Positions 24,807 to 33,951 of a stretch of DNA of 64,000 bases are shown piece after piece (the stretch's first letter is position 1; the number at the start of each line of letters is the position of its first letter). Source of the DNA: Paracoccaceae bacterium. GTDB taxonomy: Bacteria > Pseudomonadota > Alphaproteobacteria > Rhodobacterales > Rhodobacteraceae. Both the position numbers and the translations under genes were made by a program. The stretch spans positions 561,781 to 625,780 of the forward strand of contig JAAFAB010000003.1 in the NCBI GenBank assembly GCA_018222585.1, in the 5' to 3' direction. The notes under the pieces are model-generated. The model was given only the letters and a program-made list of their open reading frames with translations, was not told the origin of the DNA and made no database searches.

Positions 24807-25678
24807 GAACAGCCGCCGCTCTCCGCAGCCGGGCCGAGGAAGAGGCGGCCCGCCTTCCCGCGCTTCTGGCGCGGGCGGAGCAGCTGGCAGGCACCGTCCT
24901 GCTGGGCGAGCATGGCCGACGGCGCGCCGGTCTGGGCGACGATTTCTGGCAGTACCGCCCGGTGCAGCCCGGTGATCCGCGTCGGATGATCGACTGGCGC
25001 CGCTCGGCCCGCTCGGATGACCGCTTCGTGCGCGAACGCGAATGGCAGATCGCGCAGAGTGTCATGCTCTGGGTCGACCAGTCGGCCTCGATGGGCTTCA
25101 CCTCTGCGAGGACCCTGCCCGAGAAGGGCGACCGGGCCCGCGATATCGCCCTGGCGACCGCGATCCTGCTGATCCGGGGCGGGGAACGTGTCGGCCTGAC
25201 CGGCACCCTGCTGCCGCCGCGCCGGGGTCGCAACCAGGTGCTGCGCCTGGCCGAATTCTTCAGCCAGGCCGCCGATCAGGATTTCGGCGTCCCCGAGCAC
25301 CGCGCCATGATCCCCAATGCCCGGGCTCTTTTCGTGTCGGATTTCCTTGGCCCCGTGGAGGAACTGACGACCGCCCTCACCAAGGCTGCCGACCGTGGCA
25401 TCCGCGGTGTGCTGTTGCAGGTGCTCGACCCGGTGGAAGAGGCATTTCCCTTCCATGGCCGCACGATCTTCGAAAGCATGGGCGGCTCGATCGCCCATGA
25501 GACGCTGAAGGCCTCGGATCTGAAGGACCGCTACCTGGCCCGCCTGGCCGAGCGGAAGGCCCATCTGGCCCAGCTTTGCGCCGCGACCGGCTGGCAGTAC
25601 GGCCAGCACCATACCCAGGCCTCGACGCAATCGGCGCTGCTCTGGGTCTGGCAGGCGCTGGACCGGGGGGGCGCGTGA
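24803..25678 (+). CDS. DUF58 domain-containing protein (VWA-like)
   Basis: 291 residues. The DUF58 signature YRPVQPGDPRRMIDWRRSAR is at 51-70, followed by a von Willebrand factor A-like domain with the metal site DQSASM (92-97). Members are the obligate partners of MoxR ATPases and are thought to be remodelled by them. The gene starts with GTG at 24803 inside the MoxR stop (GTGA overlap), and its own stop shares a base with the next ATG. This coupling implies a fixed ratio of the subunits. Confidence 0.9.
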   Translation: MRTAAALRSRAEEEAARLPALLARAEQLAGTVLLGEHGRRRAGLGDDFWQYRPVQPGDPRRMIDWRRSARSDDRFVREREWQIAQSVMLWVDQSASMGFTSARTLPEKGDRARDIALATAILLIRGGERVGLTGTLLPPRRGRNQVLRLAEFFSQAADQDFGVPEHRAMIPNARALFVSDFLGPVEELTTALTKAADRGIRGVLLQVLDPVEEAFPFHGRTIFESMGGSIAHETLKASDLKDRYLARLAERKAHLAQLCAATGWQYGQHHTQASTQSALLWVWQALDRGGA

Positions 25679-28452
25679 TGATCCTCGGCCCCATCGGTTT
25701 CTCGGCCCCCTGGCTGCTGCTGGCCCTCGTGGCGCTGCCGGTCCTGTGGATCCTGCTGCGCGCGGTGCCCCCCGCACCGGTGCGCCGCCGCTTCCCCGGC
25801 GTGGCCCTGCTGCTGGGGCTGAGCGATGAGGAAAGCGTTTCCGACCGCACCCCCTGGTGGCTTCTGCTGCTGCGGATGCTGGCGGTTGCCGCCGTGATCA
25901 TCGGCCTCGCCGGCCCGGTCCTGAACCCCGAGGCCGAGGTCGCCGAGGACCGGCGTGGCCCGCTGCTGGTGCTGCTCGACGGCACCTGGGCCTCGGCCCC
26001 GGACTGGCCGCGCAAGGAAGAGGCGGTCGAGGTGCTTCTGGAAGAGGCCGGGCGCCTTGGCCGTCCTGCCGCCGTGATCCGCCTGACCTCGCCCGAGGCC
26101 CCCGTCTTCGCCACGCCTGAAACCTGGGTGACACGCCTGCCGGGCCTCGCGCCGCTGGCCTGGGAACCGCCCGCGCCCGATAGCGAGGCGATGCAGCGCC
26201 TGCTCGAGGGGCTCTCCGGGATGGACAGCGGCGTGGAGACCGTCTGGATCTCTGACGGCCTCGACCGGCCGGGGCGCGCCGAGGTGCTGGCCGCCGTGCA
26301 GGCGAAGGGCACCGTGCGGGTGCTTGAGATCGATGCCCCGGTGCTGGCCCTGCGCCCGCCGCAGTTTGCCGACGGTGCGGTGCAGCTGACGGCGATCCGC
26401 GCGGCGCGGGATCTCGACAGCGAACAGGTGCTGACCTTGCAGGCCCATGGTCGCGACCCCGGCGGCGTGATGCGGGTGCTCGAGCAGGCCGAGATGCGCT
26501 TTGAACCGGGCGCCGCCCTCGCCCGCCAGGAGATGGTCCTGCCCGCCGAGATCCGCGCCCGGCTGACCCATTTCGCCCTCGCCGGCATCCGGTCTGCCGG
26601 GACCGTGGCGCTGACCGATGACGGGCTGCGCCGGCGCGAGGTGGCGCTGATCTCGGGTGGCAGCGACCGCGAGGGGCTGTCGCTGCTCTCGCCGCTGCAT
26701 TACCTTGAAAAGGCTCTGGAAACCAACGCCGACCTGCTGCATGGCGCGCTGGTGGATATCCTGCCCGCCAACCCCGACGTGATCGCCCTGGCCGATGTGG
26801 CGACCCTGTCGGAGGGAGAGGAGGAGGCGCTGCTGGAGTGGATCGAGGGCGGCGGCATGTTGCTGCGCTTCGCCGGTCCCCGCCTGGCTGCCAGCGAGGT
26901 CAGCCGCGCCGAGGAAGATCCGCTGATGCCCGTGCGCCTGCGCGCCGGGGGGCGGTCCGTCGGCGGGGCGATGTCTTGGGGCGAGCCCAAGACGCTGGCC
27001 CCCTTCGAGGCCGACAGCCCCTTCGCCGGGCTTCAGGTGCCGCCCGAGGTCACCGTGACCTCTCAGGTCATGGCCCAGCCCGATCCGACCCTGTCCTCGC
27101 GCGTCATCGCCCGGCTGAGCGACGGCACGCCGCTGGTCACCCGCAAGGAGCTGGGGCAGGGGCAGGTGGTGCTGTTCCACGTGACCGCCAATGCCGAATG
27201 GTCCTCGCTGCCCCTCTCCGGTCTCTTCGTGCAGATGCTTGAGAGGCTGTCGGTCTCCTCGGTAAATCCCCGCCCCGCGGTGGAGGATGTCGAGGGCACG
27301 ACCTGGCAGCCAGAACGGGTGATGGATGCCTTCGGCACCATTTCCTCCGCCGGGACGCTGCCCGGGGTCGACGGGGCCGCACTGGTCGCCGCGCCGCTCG
27401 GGCCGCGCCTGCAGCCGGGGCTCTACAGCTCCGAGGACCGGGCGCTGGCCCGCAACGTGATGGGCGACGAAACTGCGATCACCCCCGCCGCCTGGCCTGC
27501 GGGCGTGACGGTGCAGGGCCTCTCGGCCCCGGCCGAGCAGCCTCTGGGTGGCTACCTGCTGGCCCTGGCTCTGCTGCTGCTGCTGGCCGATATCCTGGCC
27601 TCGCTGGCGCTGTCGGGCCGTTTGCGGGGCGCCCGCGCCGTGGCCACCCTGCTGGCATTGGCGCTGGTCCCCGCGCCGCAGGCGAAGGCGCAGGACGACG
27701 ATTTTGCCCTCGCCGCCACCGCCGAGACCGTGCTGGCCCATGTGCTGACCGGGGACGAGGAACTCGACGCCCTCGCCCAGGCCGGGCTGCAGGGGCTCTC
27801 GGACACGCTGAATTTCCGCACCTCGGTCGAACCTGCTCCGCCTATGGGCGTCGACCTGGAACAGGACGAGCTGTCGCTCTTCCCCTTCCTCTACTGGCCG
27901 ATCACCGCGGATCAGCCGATCCCTTCGGACGTCGCCTATGCCAAGCTGAACCGCTACCTGCGCAGCGGTGGCCTGATCCTGTTCGACACCCGCGACGCCA
28001 ATGTCGCCGGCTTCGGTGCCTCGACCCCCGAGGGCCGTCGTCTGCAGGACATCGCCCGCCCGCTGGACATCCCGGCGCTGGAACCTCTGCCCGAGGATCA
28101 CGTTCTGACGCGCACCTTCTACCTGCTGCAGGACGCGCCGGGGCGTTACGTCGGCGCCCCCGTCTGGGTCGAGGCCGCGCCGCCCGATGCCGAGCAGATC
28201 GAGGGGATGCCCTTCCGCAATCTCAACGATGGGGTGACCCCGGTGGTGATCGGCGGCAACGATTGGGCGGCGGCCTGGGCGGTGGATGCCTCGGGTGCGC
28301 CGCTGCTGCGCATCGGGTCGGGCATGGCCGCCGAGCGCCAGCGCGAGATCGCCTATCGTTTCGGGGTGAACCTGATCATGCATGTGCTGACCGGCAACTA
28401 CAAATCGGACCAGGTGCATGTGCCCGCGCTGCTCGACCGGCTGGGGAACTGA
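25678..28452 (+). CDS. BatA N-terminal / DUF4159 membrane protein
   Basis: 924 residues. The N-terminus is a BatA/aerotolerance-type module: two membrane helices (SAPWLLLALVALPVLWILLR and the LRMLAVAAVIIGLAGPVL segment) flanking a cytoplasmic RRRFPG loop, then a VWA-like region (PLLVLLDGTWASAPDWP) without a full MIDAS. A further helical pair lies at about 620-665. The C-terminal 220 residues, beginning near DDDFALAATAETVL, are DUF4159 (LFPFLYWPITAD, YLRSGGLILFDTRD). It is the third gene of the MoxR-DUF58 unit, joined by a TGATG overlap. It is probably an inner-membrane platform with its DUF4159 domain in the periplasm; the target is unknown. Confidence 0.88.
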   Translation: MILGPIGFSAPWLLLALVALPVLWILLRAVPPAPVRRRFPGVALLLGLSDEESVSDRTPWWLLLLRMLAVAAVIIGLAGPVLNPEAEVAEDRRGPLLVLLDGTWASAPDWPRKEEAVEVLLEEAGRLGRPAAVIRLTSPEAPVFATPETWVTRLPGLAPLAWEPPAPDSEAMQRLLEGLSGMDSGVETVWISDGLDRPGRAEVLAAVQAKGTVRVLEIDAPVLALRPPQFADGAVQLTAIRAARDLDSEQVLTLQAHGRDPGGVMRVLEQAEMRFEPGAALARQEMVLPAEIRARLTHFALAGIRSAGTVALTDDGLRRREVALISGGSDREGLSLLSPLHYLEKALETNADLLHGALVDILPANPDVIALADVATLSEGEEEALLEWIEGGGMLLRFAGPRLAASEVSRAEEDPLMPVRLRAGGRSVGGAMSWGEPKTLAPFEADSPFAGLQVPPEVTVTSQVMAQPDPTLSSRVIARLSDGTPLVTRKELGQGQVVLFHVTANAEWSSLPLSGLFVQMLERLSVSSVNPRPAVEDVEGTTWQPERVMDAFGTISSAGTLPGVDGAALVAAPLGPRLQPGLYSSEDRALARNVMGDETAITPAAWPAGVTVQGLSAPAEQPLGGYLLALALLLLLADILASLALSGRLRGARAVATLLALALVPAPQAKAQDDDFALAATAETVLAHVLTGDEELDALAQAGLQGLSDTLNFRTSVEPAPPMGVDLEQDELSLFPFLYWPITADQPIPSDVAYAKLNRYLRSGGLILFDTRDANVAGFGASTPEGRRLQDIARPLDIPALEPLPEDHVLTRTFYLLQDAPGRYVGAPVWVEAAPPDAEQIEGMPFRNLNDGVTPVVIGGNDWAAAWAVDASGAPLLRIGSGMAAERQREIAYRFGVNLIMHVLTGNYKSDQVHVPALLDRLGN

Positions 28453-28453
28453 C

Positions 28454-30505
28454 ATGAGCGGACAGATTATCTTCGACCCGCTCATCCCCCTGATCCCGCT
28501 GGTGATTCTGGCGGTGCTCAGCCTTGTGGGCATTGCGCTGGCGGTCTGGCGCGGCCTGGCCGGCTGGGCTTGGCGCGGGGCGGCGGCCCTGGTGGTGCTG
28601 GCGGCGCTGGCCGGCCCGTCGCTGCGCCAGGAAGACCGTGCGCCGCTCTCGGACATCGTGCTGCTGGTCGAGGACCGCTCGGCCTCGCAGCGGCTTGGCG
28701 ACCGGGCCGTGCAGACAGCCGAGGCGGCGGAGACCCTCGCCGCCCGCATCGCCGCCCGCCCCAACACGGAGCTGCGCCGGATCGAGGTCGGTGATGGCGA
28801 GGGCGACAGCGGCACCCTCTTGATGACCGCCGTGACCGAGGCCCTGGCCGAGGAACCGCGCGCTCGGATCGCCGGGGTCGTGCTGCTTTCGGACGGGCGG
28901 GTGCATGACCTGGACCAGGTGCCGGGGCTGCCTGCGCCGATGCACCTGCTGCTCTCGGGCACGCCCGAGGACTGGGACCGCCGGCTGGTGGTGAAGAACG
29001 CGCCGGCTTTCGGAATCCTCGACGAAGAGATCCAGTTGACCCTGCGCATCGAGGATGACGGCGCCGTGCCGGACTCCATGGGCGATTTCGCGGCGCTGGA
29101 GATGTCCATCGACGGGGGCGAGCCGCAGATCCTGCGCCTGCCGGTCGGTCAGGATGCGCAGATCCCGGTGACTCTGCCCCATGGCGGGCGCAACGTGCTG
29201 CGCTTCACCACGCCCTCGCAGGAGGGCGAGCTGACCGACCGCAACAACTCGGCCATCGTGCAGATGAACGGCGTGCGCGACCGGCTGCGCGTGCTGCTGG
29301 TCTCGGGAGAGCCGCACCCGGGCGGGCGGACATGGCGCAACCTGTTGAAAGCGGACAGTTCCGTCGACCTGGTGCATTTCACCATCCTGCGCCCGCCGTC
29401 GAAACAGGACGGTGTGCCGGTATCGGAACTGTCGCTGATCGCCTTCCCCACGCGCGAGTTGTTCATGGAGAAGATCGAGGATTTCGACCTGATCATCTTC
29501 GACCGCTACAAGCGCCGCGGCATCCTGCCGGCGCTCTACCTCGACAACATCCGCGCCTATGTCGAGGACGGGGGCGCGGTGCTGATCGCCGCCGGGCCGG
29601 ATTTCGCCTCGGCGGATTCGCTCTATCGCTCGCCGCTGGCGCAGGTACTGCCGGGCCGTCCGACCGCCCGCGTCGTCGAAGAGGGCTACCGCCCCGAGGT
29701 CACCGATCTGGGCCACCGCCATCCGGTCACCACCGGGCTTGAGGAAGCCTGGGAGGGCGATTGGGGCCGCTGGATGCGCCAGGTCGAACTGACGCCGGAA
29801 CGCGGACAGGTCGTCATGTCGGGCGCCGAGGAGCGGCCGCTGCTGATCCTCGACCGGGTCGGCGAGGGGCGCGTGGCGCTGCTGGCCTCGGACCATGCCT
29901 GGCTGTGGAATCGCGGCTTCGAGGGCGGCGGGCCGCAGCTGGAATTGCTGCGCCGCCTGGCCCACTGGATGATGAAGGAACCCGAGCTTGAGGAAGAGGC
30001 GCTGACCGCCGAGGCCGAGGGGCAGCAGATGGTGATCACCCGCCGCAGCCTCTCGGAAACCGTCGGCGACGTGGTGGTGACGGCGCCGGACGGCAGCCAG
30101 ACCACGCTGCGCCTGGAGGAGGTTGCGCCGGGACGTTTCGAAACCACTTTCGAGGGGCCGGAGATCGGGCTCTATCGCCTGTCTTCCGGGGATCTCTCGG
30201 CGGTGATCGGGCTGGGGCCTGCCGCCCCGCGCGAGTTCGAGGAGACAATCGCCTCGGGCGCGGCGCTGGAACCTTCCGTCGAGGCGACGCGCGGCGGGAT
30301 CCGCGCCCTCAGCGAGGGGTTGCCCGCCTTCCGCGATGTCCGCCCCGGACGGCCCGCCGCCGGGCGCGGATGGCTGGGGCTGACCCCGCGCGACGCCTAC
30401 GAGACCCGCGCCGTGCGACAGATGCCGTTGCTGCCGCCCTGGCTGGTGTTGCTGCTGGCCTCGGGCCTGATCCTCGCAGGATGGCTGCGCGAGGGCCGCC
30501 GGTAG
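28454..30505 (+). CDS. Membrane protein with glutamine-amidotransferase-like fold, last gene of the MoxR operon
   Basis: 683 residues. Two N-terminal membrane helices (LIPLVILAVLSLVGIALAVW and AWRGAAALVVLAALAGPSL) and one C-terminal helix (LPPWLVLLLASGLILAGWL) enclose a large periplasmic region. A VWA-like start (DIVLLVEDRSASQRL) is followed by an Ig-like segment and a class I glutamine amidotransferase-like Rossmann domain (LRVLLVSGEPHPGGRTWRNL, then DFDLIIFDRYKRRGILP, VEDGGAVLIAAGPDFA). No catalytic cysteine is evident at the amidotransferase nucleophile position, so this is likely a non-enzymatic binding module. The ATG at 28454 begins 1 bp after the upstream stop. It closes the four-gene operon. 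Confidence 0.85.
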   Translation: MSGQIIFDPLIPLIPLVILAVLSLVGIALAVWRGLAGWAWRGAAALVVLAALAGPSLRQEDRAPLSDIVLLVEDRSASQRLGDRAVQTAEAAETLAARIAARPNTELRRIEVGDGEGDSGTLLMTAVTEALAEEPRARIAGVVLLSDGRVHDLDQVPGLPAPMHLLLSGTPEDWDRRLVVKNAPAFGILDEEIQLTLRIEDDGAVPDSMGDFAALEMSIDGGEPQILRLPVGQDAQIPVTLPHGGRNVLRFTTPSQEGELTDRNNSAIVQMNGVRDRLRVLLVSGEPHPGGRTWRNLLKADSSVDLVHFTILRPPSKQDGVPVSELSLIAFPTRELFMEKIEDFDLIIFDRYKRRGILPALYLDNIRAYVEDGGAVLIAAGPDFASADSLYRSPLAQVLPGRPTARVVEEGYRPEVTDLGHRHPVTTGLEEAWEGDWGRWMRQVELTPERGQVVMSGAEERPLLILDRVGEGRVALLASDHAWLWNRGFEGGGPQLELLRRLAHWMMKEPELEEEALTAEAEGQQMVITRRSLSETVGDVVVTAPDGSQTTLRLEEVAPGRFETTFEGPEIGLYRLSSGDLSAVIGLGPAAPREFEETIASGAALEPSVEATRGGIRALSEGLPAFRDVRPGRPAAGRGWLGLTPRDAYETRAVRQMPLLPPWLVLLLASGLILAGWLREGRR

Positions 30506-30532
30506 GCGTGCCCGTGCGTGGTCTTGGCGGGG

Positions 30533-31234
30533 TCAGTCCTCCTCGACCTGCATCAGCAATTCGCGCGACTGCGAGGCGAATTCGCGCCGCCAGAGCATTG
30601 CGCAGGTCACCGCGGTGCCGACCAGAAGGCCCCAGGGGCCGGTGAACCAGCAGGCGGCGGCCAGGGCGAAGTAGATCGAGCGCAGGCCCCGGTTGAAGCT
30701 GCGCGCGGCAAAGATGTTGATCTGCGCCGCTTTCAGCGCGCGCGGCAGCGCCTTCGGGTCCTCCGGGTCGTTCGGCACCGCGCCCATCAGGACGCCGCAA
30801 TAGCCGAACAGCCGGCTGGACCAGACGAACTTCAGGAAGGCATTGGCCAGGAAGAGCAGCACCAGCAGCAGCTTGATCTCCCAGTAGACGGCGGGGCTGC
30901 GATCGGCGCCGAGATCGGTGGCGATCCCGCGCAGCTGGTCGGAATTGCCCAGCAGGGCCAGCGCCCCGCCGATGGCGATCATCGTCGAGGAGGCGAAGAA
31001 GCCGACATTGGCGCGCAGGGTGCCGAGTATCTGCGCATCGAAGATCCTGGGGTTGCGCTCGGTCATCTTGCGCAGCCATTCGCGGCGATATTCCCCCATC
31101 AGGATAGAGACCGAGGGCCGGGACCTGTGCGGATGTTCGATCCGCCAGCCGATCAGCAGCCAGGAGATGAGGATGACCACCACGCCCAGGGCGTCGATGA
31201 AGGTGAAGAGCGAGAGATAGGCGCTGAAATCCAT
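30533..31234 (-). CDS. DUF599 family membrane protein
   Basis: 233 residues with about four hydrophobic helices. DUF599 signatures are visible: GEYRREWLRKMTERNPRIFD, then QILGTLRANVGFFASSTMIA, and SSRLFGYCGVLMGAVPND with SFNRGLRSIYFALAAACWF. The family is uncharacterised and common in alphaproteobacteria. The start is ATG at 31234 (MDFSAYLS); a longer frame with an ATG at 31255 is possible, and neither has a strong ribosome-binding site. It is convergent with the MoxR operon and divergent from glcD. Confidence 0.82.
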   Translation of the reverse strand: MDFSAYLSLFTFIDALGVVVILISWLLIGWRIEHPHRSRPSVSILMGEYRREWLRKMTERNPRIFDAQILGTLRANVGFFASSTMIAIGGALALLGNSDQLRGIATDLGADRSPAVYWEIKLLLVLLFLANAFLKFVWSSRLFGYCGVLMGAVPNDPEDPKALPRALKAAQINIFAARSFNRGLRSIYFALAAACWFTGPWGLLVGTAVTCAMLWRREFASQSRELLMQVEED

Positions 31235-31277
31235 GCTCTCTGTTACCCTTCCCATGTCGGACTTGCCTACGGGAAAA

Positions 31278-31300
31278 ATTGGTTCTAAAAACTTACCAAT
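31278..31300. promoter_or_regulatory. Inverted repeat before glcD, candidate operator
   Basis: ATTGGT and ACCAAT form perfect arms at 31278-31283 and 31295-31300, separated by 11 bases (TCTAAAAACTT). FadR/GlcC-group GntR regulators bind TTGGT...ACCAA dyads, usually with a 3-base centre; the longer spacing makes the assignment tentative. The site lies 47 bp upstream of the glcD start. Confidence 0.4.
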
Positions 31301-31346
31301 CCAGCAGGGCGCGCTGCGCCACAGCCATCCGCGAGGGAGGAGAGCC

Positions 31347-32801
31347 ATGCAGATGCCGCAGCCGGACCCGCAGGTCCTGGCCCGAAAACCCGCCGTCGTG
31401 GCGGCGCTGCGCGAGGTCCTGCCCGCCAGCGCGGTGATCGACGACCCGGCCGAGACGCGGGCCTATGAATGTGATGCGCTGACCGCTTACCGCTGTCCGC
31501 CGCTCTGCGCCGTGCTGCCGGCCAGCACCGAAGAGCTCGCTGCCGTGCTGAAGATCTGTCACCGCATGGGCGTGCCGGTGGTGCCGCGCGGGGCCGGGAC
31601 CTCTCTGGCGGGGGGCGCGCTGCCGACGGCGGATTCGGTGATCCTGGGCGTGGCGCGGATGACCGAGGTTCTGGAAACCGACTACGCCAATCGCTTCATC
31701 CGCGTGCAGACCGGGCGGACCAATCTTTCCGTCTCCGGCGCGGTCGGCGAGGAGGGCTTTTTCTACGCCCCCGATCCCTCCAGCCAGCTGGCCTGTGCGA
31801 TTGCCGGGAACATCGCGATGAATTCGGGCGGGGCGCATTGCCTGAAGTACGGGGTGACGACGAACAACCTGCTGGGCGTGACCATGGTCACCATGGAGGG
31901 CGAGGTGCTCGAACTGGGCGGCGCGCATCTGGATGCCGCCGGGCTGGACCTGATGGGGCTGGTCTGCGGCTCCGAGGGGCAGCTTGGCGTGGTGACCGAG
32001 GCGACATTGCGCATCCTCGCCAAGCCCGAGGGGGCGCGCCCGGTGCTGATCGGCTACGACAGCCTGGAGGTCGCCGGGCAGTGCGTTTCGGACATCATCG
32101 AGGCGGGGGTGCTGCCTGTCGCCATCGAGTTCATGGACCGCCCCTGTATCCGCGCCACCGATGCGTTCAGCGGTGCCGGCTATCCCGATTGCGAGGCGCT
32201 GCTGATCGTCGAGGTCGAGGGCAGCGAGGCCGAGATTGCCGAGCAGCTTGAGATCATCACCGGCATTGCCCGCAGGCATGACCCGGTGGAGCTGCGCGAG
32301 AGTGGCTCGGCCGAGGAAAGCGCGCGGATCTGGCTGGGGCGGAAGAGCGCTTTCGGCGCCATGGGGCAGATCAACGATTACATCTGTCTGGATGGGACCA
32401 TCCCCGTGTCCTCGCTGCCCGAGGTGCTGCGGCGCATGGGGGATCTGAGCCGGGACTTCGGGCTCGACGTGGCCAATGTCTTTCATGCCGGCGACGGCAA
32501 CATGCACCCGCTGATCCTGTTCAACGCCAACCAGGAGGGGCAACTGGCGCTGGCCGAGGGGCTGGGGGCGGAGATCCTGAAGCTGTGTGTCGAGGTGGGC
32601 GGCTGCCTGACCGGAGAGCATGGCGTGGGCGTCGAGAAGCGCGACCTGATGGAGCACCAGTACCGGCCCGCCGATCTGGAAGCGCAGATGCGCATCAAGG
32701 ATGTCTTCGACCCTGCCTGGCTGCTGAACCCGGCCAAGGTGTTTCCGCTGTCGGTGTCTGCCGCACGTCGCGAGGGGGGCCTTGCCCCCCATGTCGCCTG
32801 A
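31347..32801 (+). CDS. glcD: Glycolate oxidase subunit GlcD (FAD-linked)
   Basis: 484 residues. With GlcE and GlcF it oxidises glycolate to glyoxylate at the membrane, feeding electrons to the respiratory chain. The FAD_binding_4 domain shows CDALTAYRCPPLCAVLPAST then VVPRGAGTSLAGGALP and the flavin-pyrophosphate loop PDPSSQLACAIAGNIAMNSG. The C-terminal FAD-oxidase cap ends with the His motif VFHAGDGNMHP and GGCLTGEHGVG. ATG at 31347 after GGGAGGAGA; upstream in-frame ATGs lie in the DUF599 leader. It is the first gene of glcDEF. No GlcC regulator or glcG gene is adjacent. Confidence 0.95.
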   Translation: MQMPQPDPQVLARKPAVVAALREVLPASAVIDDPAETRAYECDALTAYRCPPLCAVLPASTEELAAVLKICHRMGVPVVPRGAGTSLAGGALPTADSVILGVARMTEVLETDYANRFIRVQTGRTNLSVSGAVGEEGFFYAPDPSSQLACAIAGNIAMNSGGAHCLKYGVTTNNLLGVTMVTMEGEVLELGGAHLDAAGLDLMGLVCGSEGQLGVVTEATLRILAKPEGARPVLIGYDSLEVAGQCVSDIIEAGVLPVAIEFMDRPCIRATDAFSGAGYPDCEALLIVEVEGSEAEIAEQLEIITGIARRHDPVELRESGSAEESARIWLGRKSAFGAMGQINDYICLDGTIPVSSLPEVLRRMGDLSRDFGLDVANVFHAGDGNMHPLILFNANQEGQLALAEGLGAEILKLCVEVGGCLTGEHGVGVEKRDLMEHQYRPADLEAQMRIKDVFDPAWLLNPAKVFPLSVSAARREGGLAPHVA

Positions 32802-32811
32802 CGGCGCCATT

Positions 32812-32843
32812 CCCCCCAGAGTATTTGGAGCCTAGTGATGATG
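32812..32843 (+). repeat. Partial copy of the dispersed palindromic element forming the glcE ribosome-binding site and start
   Basis: CCCCCCAGAGTATTTGGAGC then CTAGTGATG aligns with the element core CCCCCGGAGTATTTTCAGCC and tail TGGTGATG. In this copy TTGGAG supplies a Shine-Dalgarno sequence and the tail supplies GTGATGATG, the glcE start region. Only the half-site is present, without the two hairpins. Confidence 0.6.
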
Positions 32844-33950
32844 AGACCCGGAAGTGAGGCCGAGCTGGCCGAGATCCTGGCAGGGGCGCACGCACCGCTG
32901 GCCGTTCGGGGCGGCGGGACGCGGGGTGTGGCGCTTGCGGGTGACGTGGTCGAGACCGGCGGGCTGTCGGGAGTGAAGCTCTACGAGCCCGGTGCCCTGA
33001 CGCTGGTGGTGGGCGCCGGCACGCCCCTGGTCGAGGTCGAGGCGCTGCTGGCCGAAAAGGGGCAGCGGCTGGCCTTCGAGCCGATGGATCACCGGGTGCT
33101 TCTGGGCGGCGAAGGTGAGCCGACCATCGGCGGGGTCGTCGCGGCCAATGTCTCGGGGCCGCGCCGGGTGCAGGTGGGGGCCTGTCGCGATCACCTGCTG
33201 GGGGTGCGGTTCGTCGATGGCTCGGGCGAGGTGATCAGCAACGGCGGGCGGGTGATGAAGAACGTCACCGGCTATGACCTGGTGAAGCTGATGGCGGGCA
33301 GTTGGGGGACGTTGGGCGTATTGTCCGAAGTGTCCCTGAAGGTGCTGGCGCAGCCGCAGGCCGAGGCGACGCTGGTGCGGCGCGGGGTGGGGGCGGCCGA
33401 GGCCGTCGCCGATCTGTGTCGCGCCATGGGCACGCCCTATGACGTCTCTGGCGCGGCCTGGCTGGAAGAGGGGGCCGAGCTGCGGCTGCGCATCGAGGGG
33501 CTGGCGGGCTCTGTCGCCTATCGGGCGCAGGCCCTGGGCGCGGCGCTTTGCGGCGGGCTGGAGGTGGTCGAGGGCGCGGAGAGCGCCGCGCTCTGGCGCG
33601 AGGTGCGGGACGTGGCGCCTTTCGCCGCGACGGCGGGCGCCGTCTGGCGGATCTCGGTCAAGCCGACGGAGGCTCCGGGGCTGCTGGAGGCGCTGGCACC
33701 GCACAAGGCAGGCGCCATGCTGGACTGGTCCGGTGGGCTGGTCTGGCTGCTGGCCACTGGCGGCGCGCAGGCGATCCGCGCCGAAGTGGACAAGCTGGGC
33801 GGCCATGCCACCCTGGTGCGGGGTGCCGACGACGCGACCGTGCCGATGTTCCATCCGCGACCCGCGCCGATTGCCCGGCTGGAAGAGGGGCTGCGCAAGC
33901 GGTTCGACCCGAAGGGCATCCTCAATCCCGGCCTGATGGAAGGGGCCTGA
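32838..33950 (+). CDS. glcE: Glycolate oxidase subunit GlcE (FAD-binding)
   Basis: 370 residues. It is a second FAD_binding_4 subunit, shorter than GlcD: APLAVRGGGTRGVALAGD then VVGAGTPLVEVEALL and GGVVAANVSGPRRVQVGACR. The C-terminal cap is truncated relative to GlcD, as is usual for GlcE, and ends FDPKGILNPGL. Start: GTG 32835, ATG 32838 and ATG 32841 are all in frame. I chose the ATG at 32838 because GGAG lies 7 bases before it. The gap from glcD is 36 bp and contains part of the dispersed repeat. glcF follows 1 bp after the stop. Identification is secure from family and context. Confidence 0.93.
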   Translation: MMRPGSEAELAEILAGAHAPLAVRGGGTRGVALAGDVVETGGLSGVKLYEPGALTLVVGAGTPLVEVEALLAEKGQRLAFEPMDHRVLLGGEGEPTIGGVVAANVSGPRRVQVGACRDHLLGVRFVDGSGEVISNGGRVMKNVTGYDLVKLMAGSWGTLGVLSEVSLKVLAQPQAEATLVRRGVGAAEAVADLCRAMGTPYDVSGAAWLEEGAELRLRIEGLAGSVAYRAQALGAALCGGLEVVEGAESAALWREVRDVAPFAATAGAVWRISVKPTEAPGLLEALAPHKAGAMLDWSGGLVWLLATGGAQAIRAEVDKLGGHATLVRGADDATVPMFHPRPAPIARLEEGLRKRFDPKGILNPGLMEGA

Positions 33951-33951
33951 C

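Noticed and set aside
25531-29109. A 1,190-codon open frame antisense to the BatA/DUF4159 gene
   Set aside because: Same reason: the sense strand encodes a recognisable membrane protein, while the antisense product is a Ser/Arg/Gly-rich artefact.
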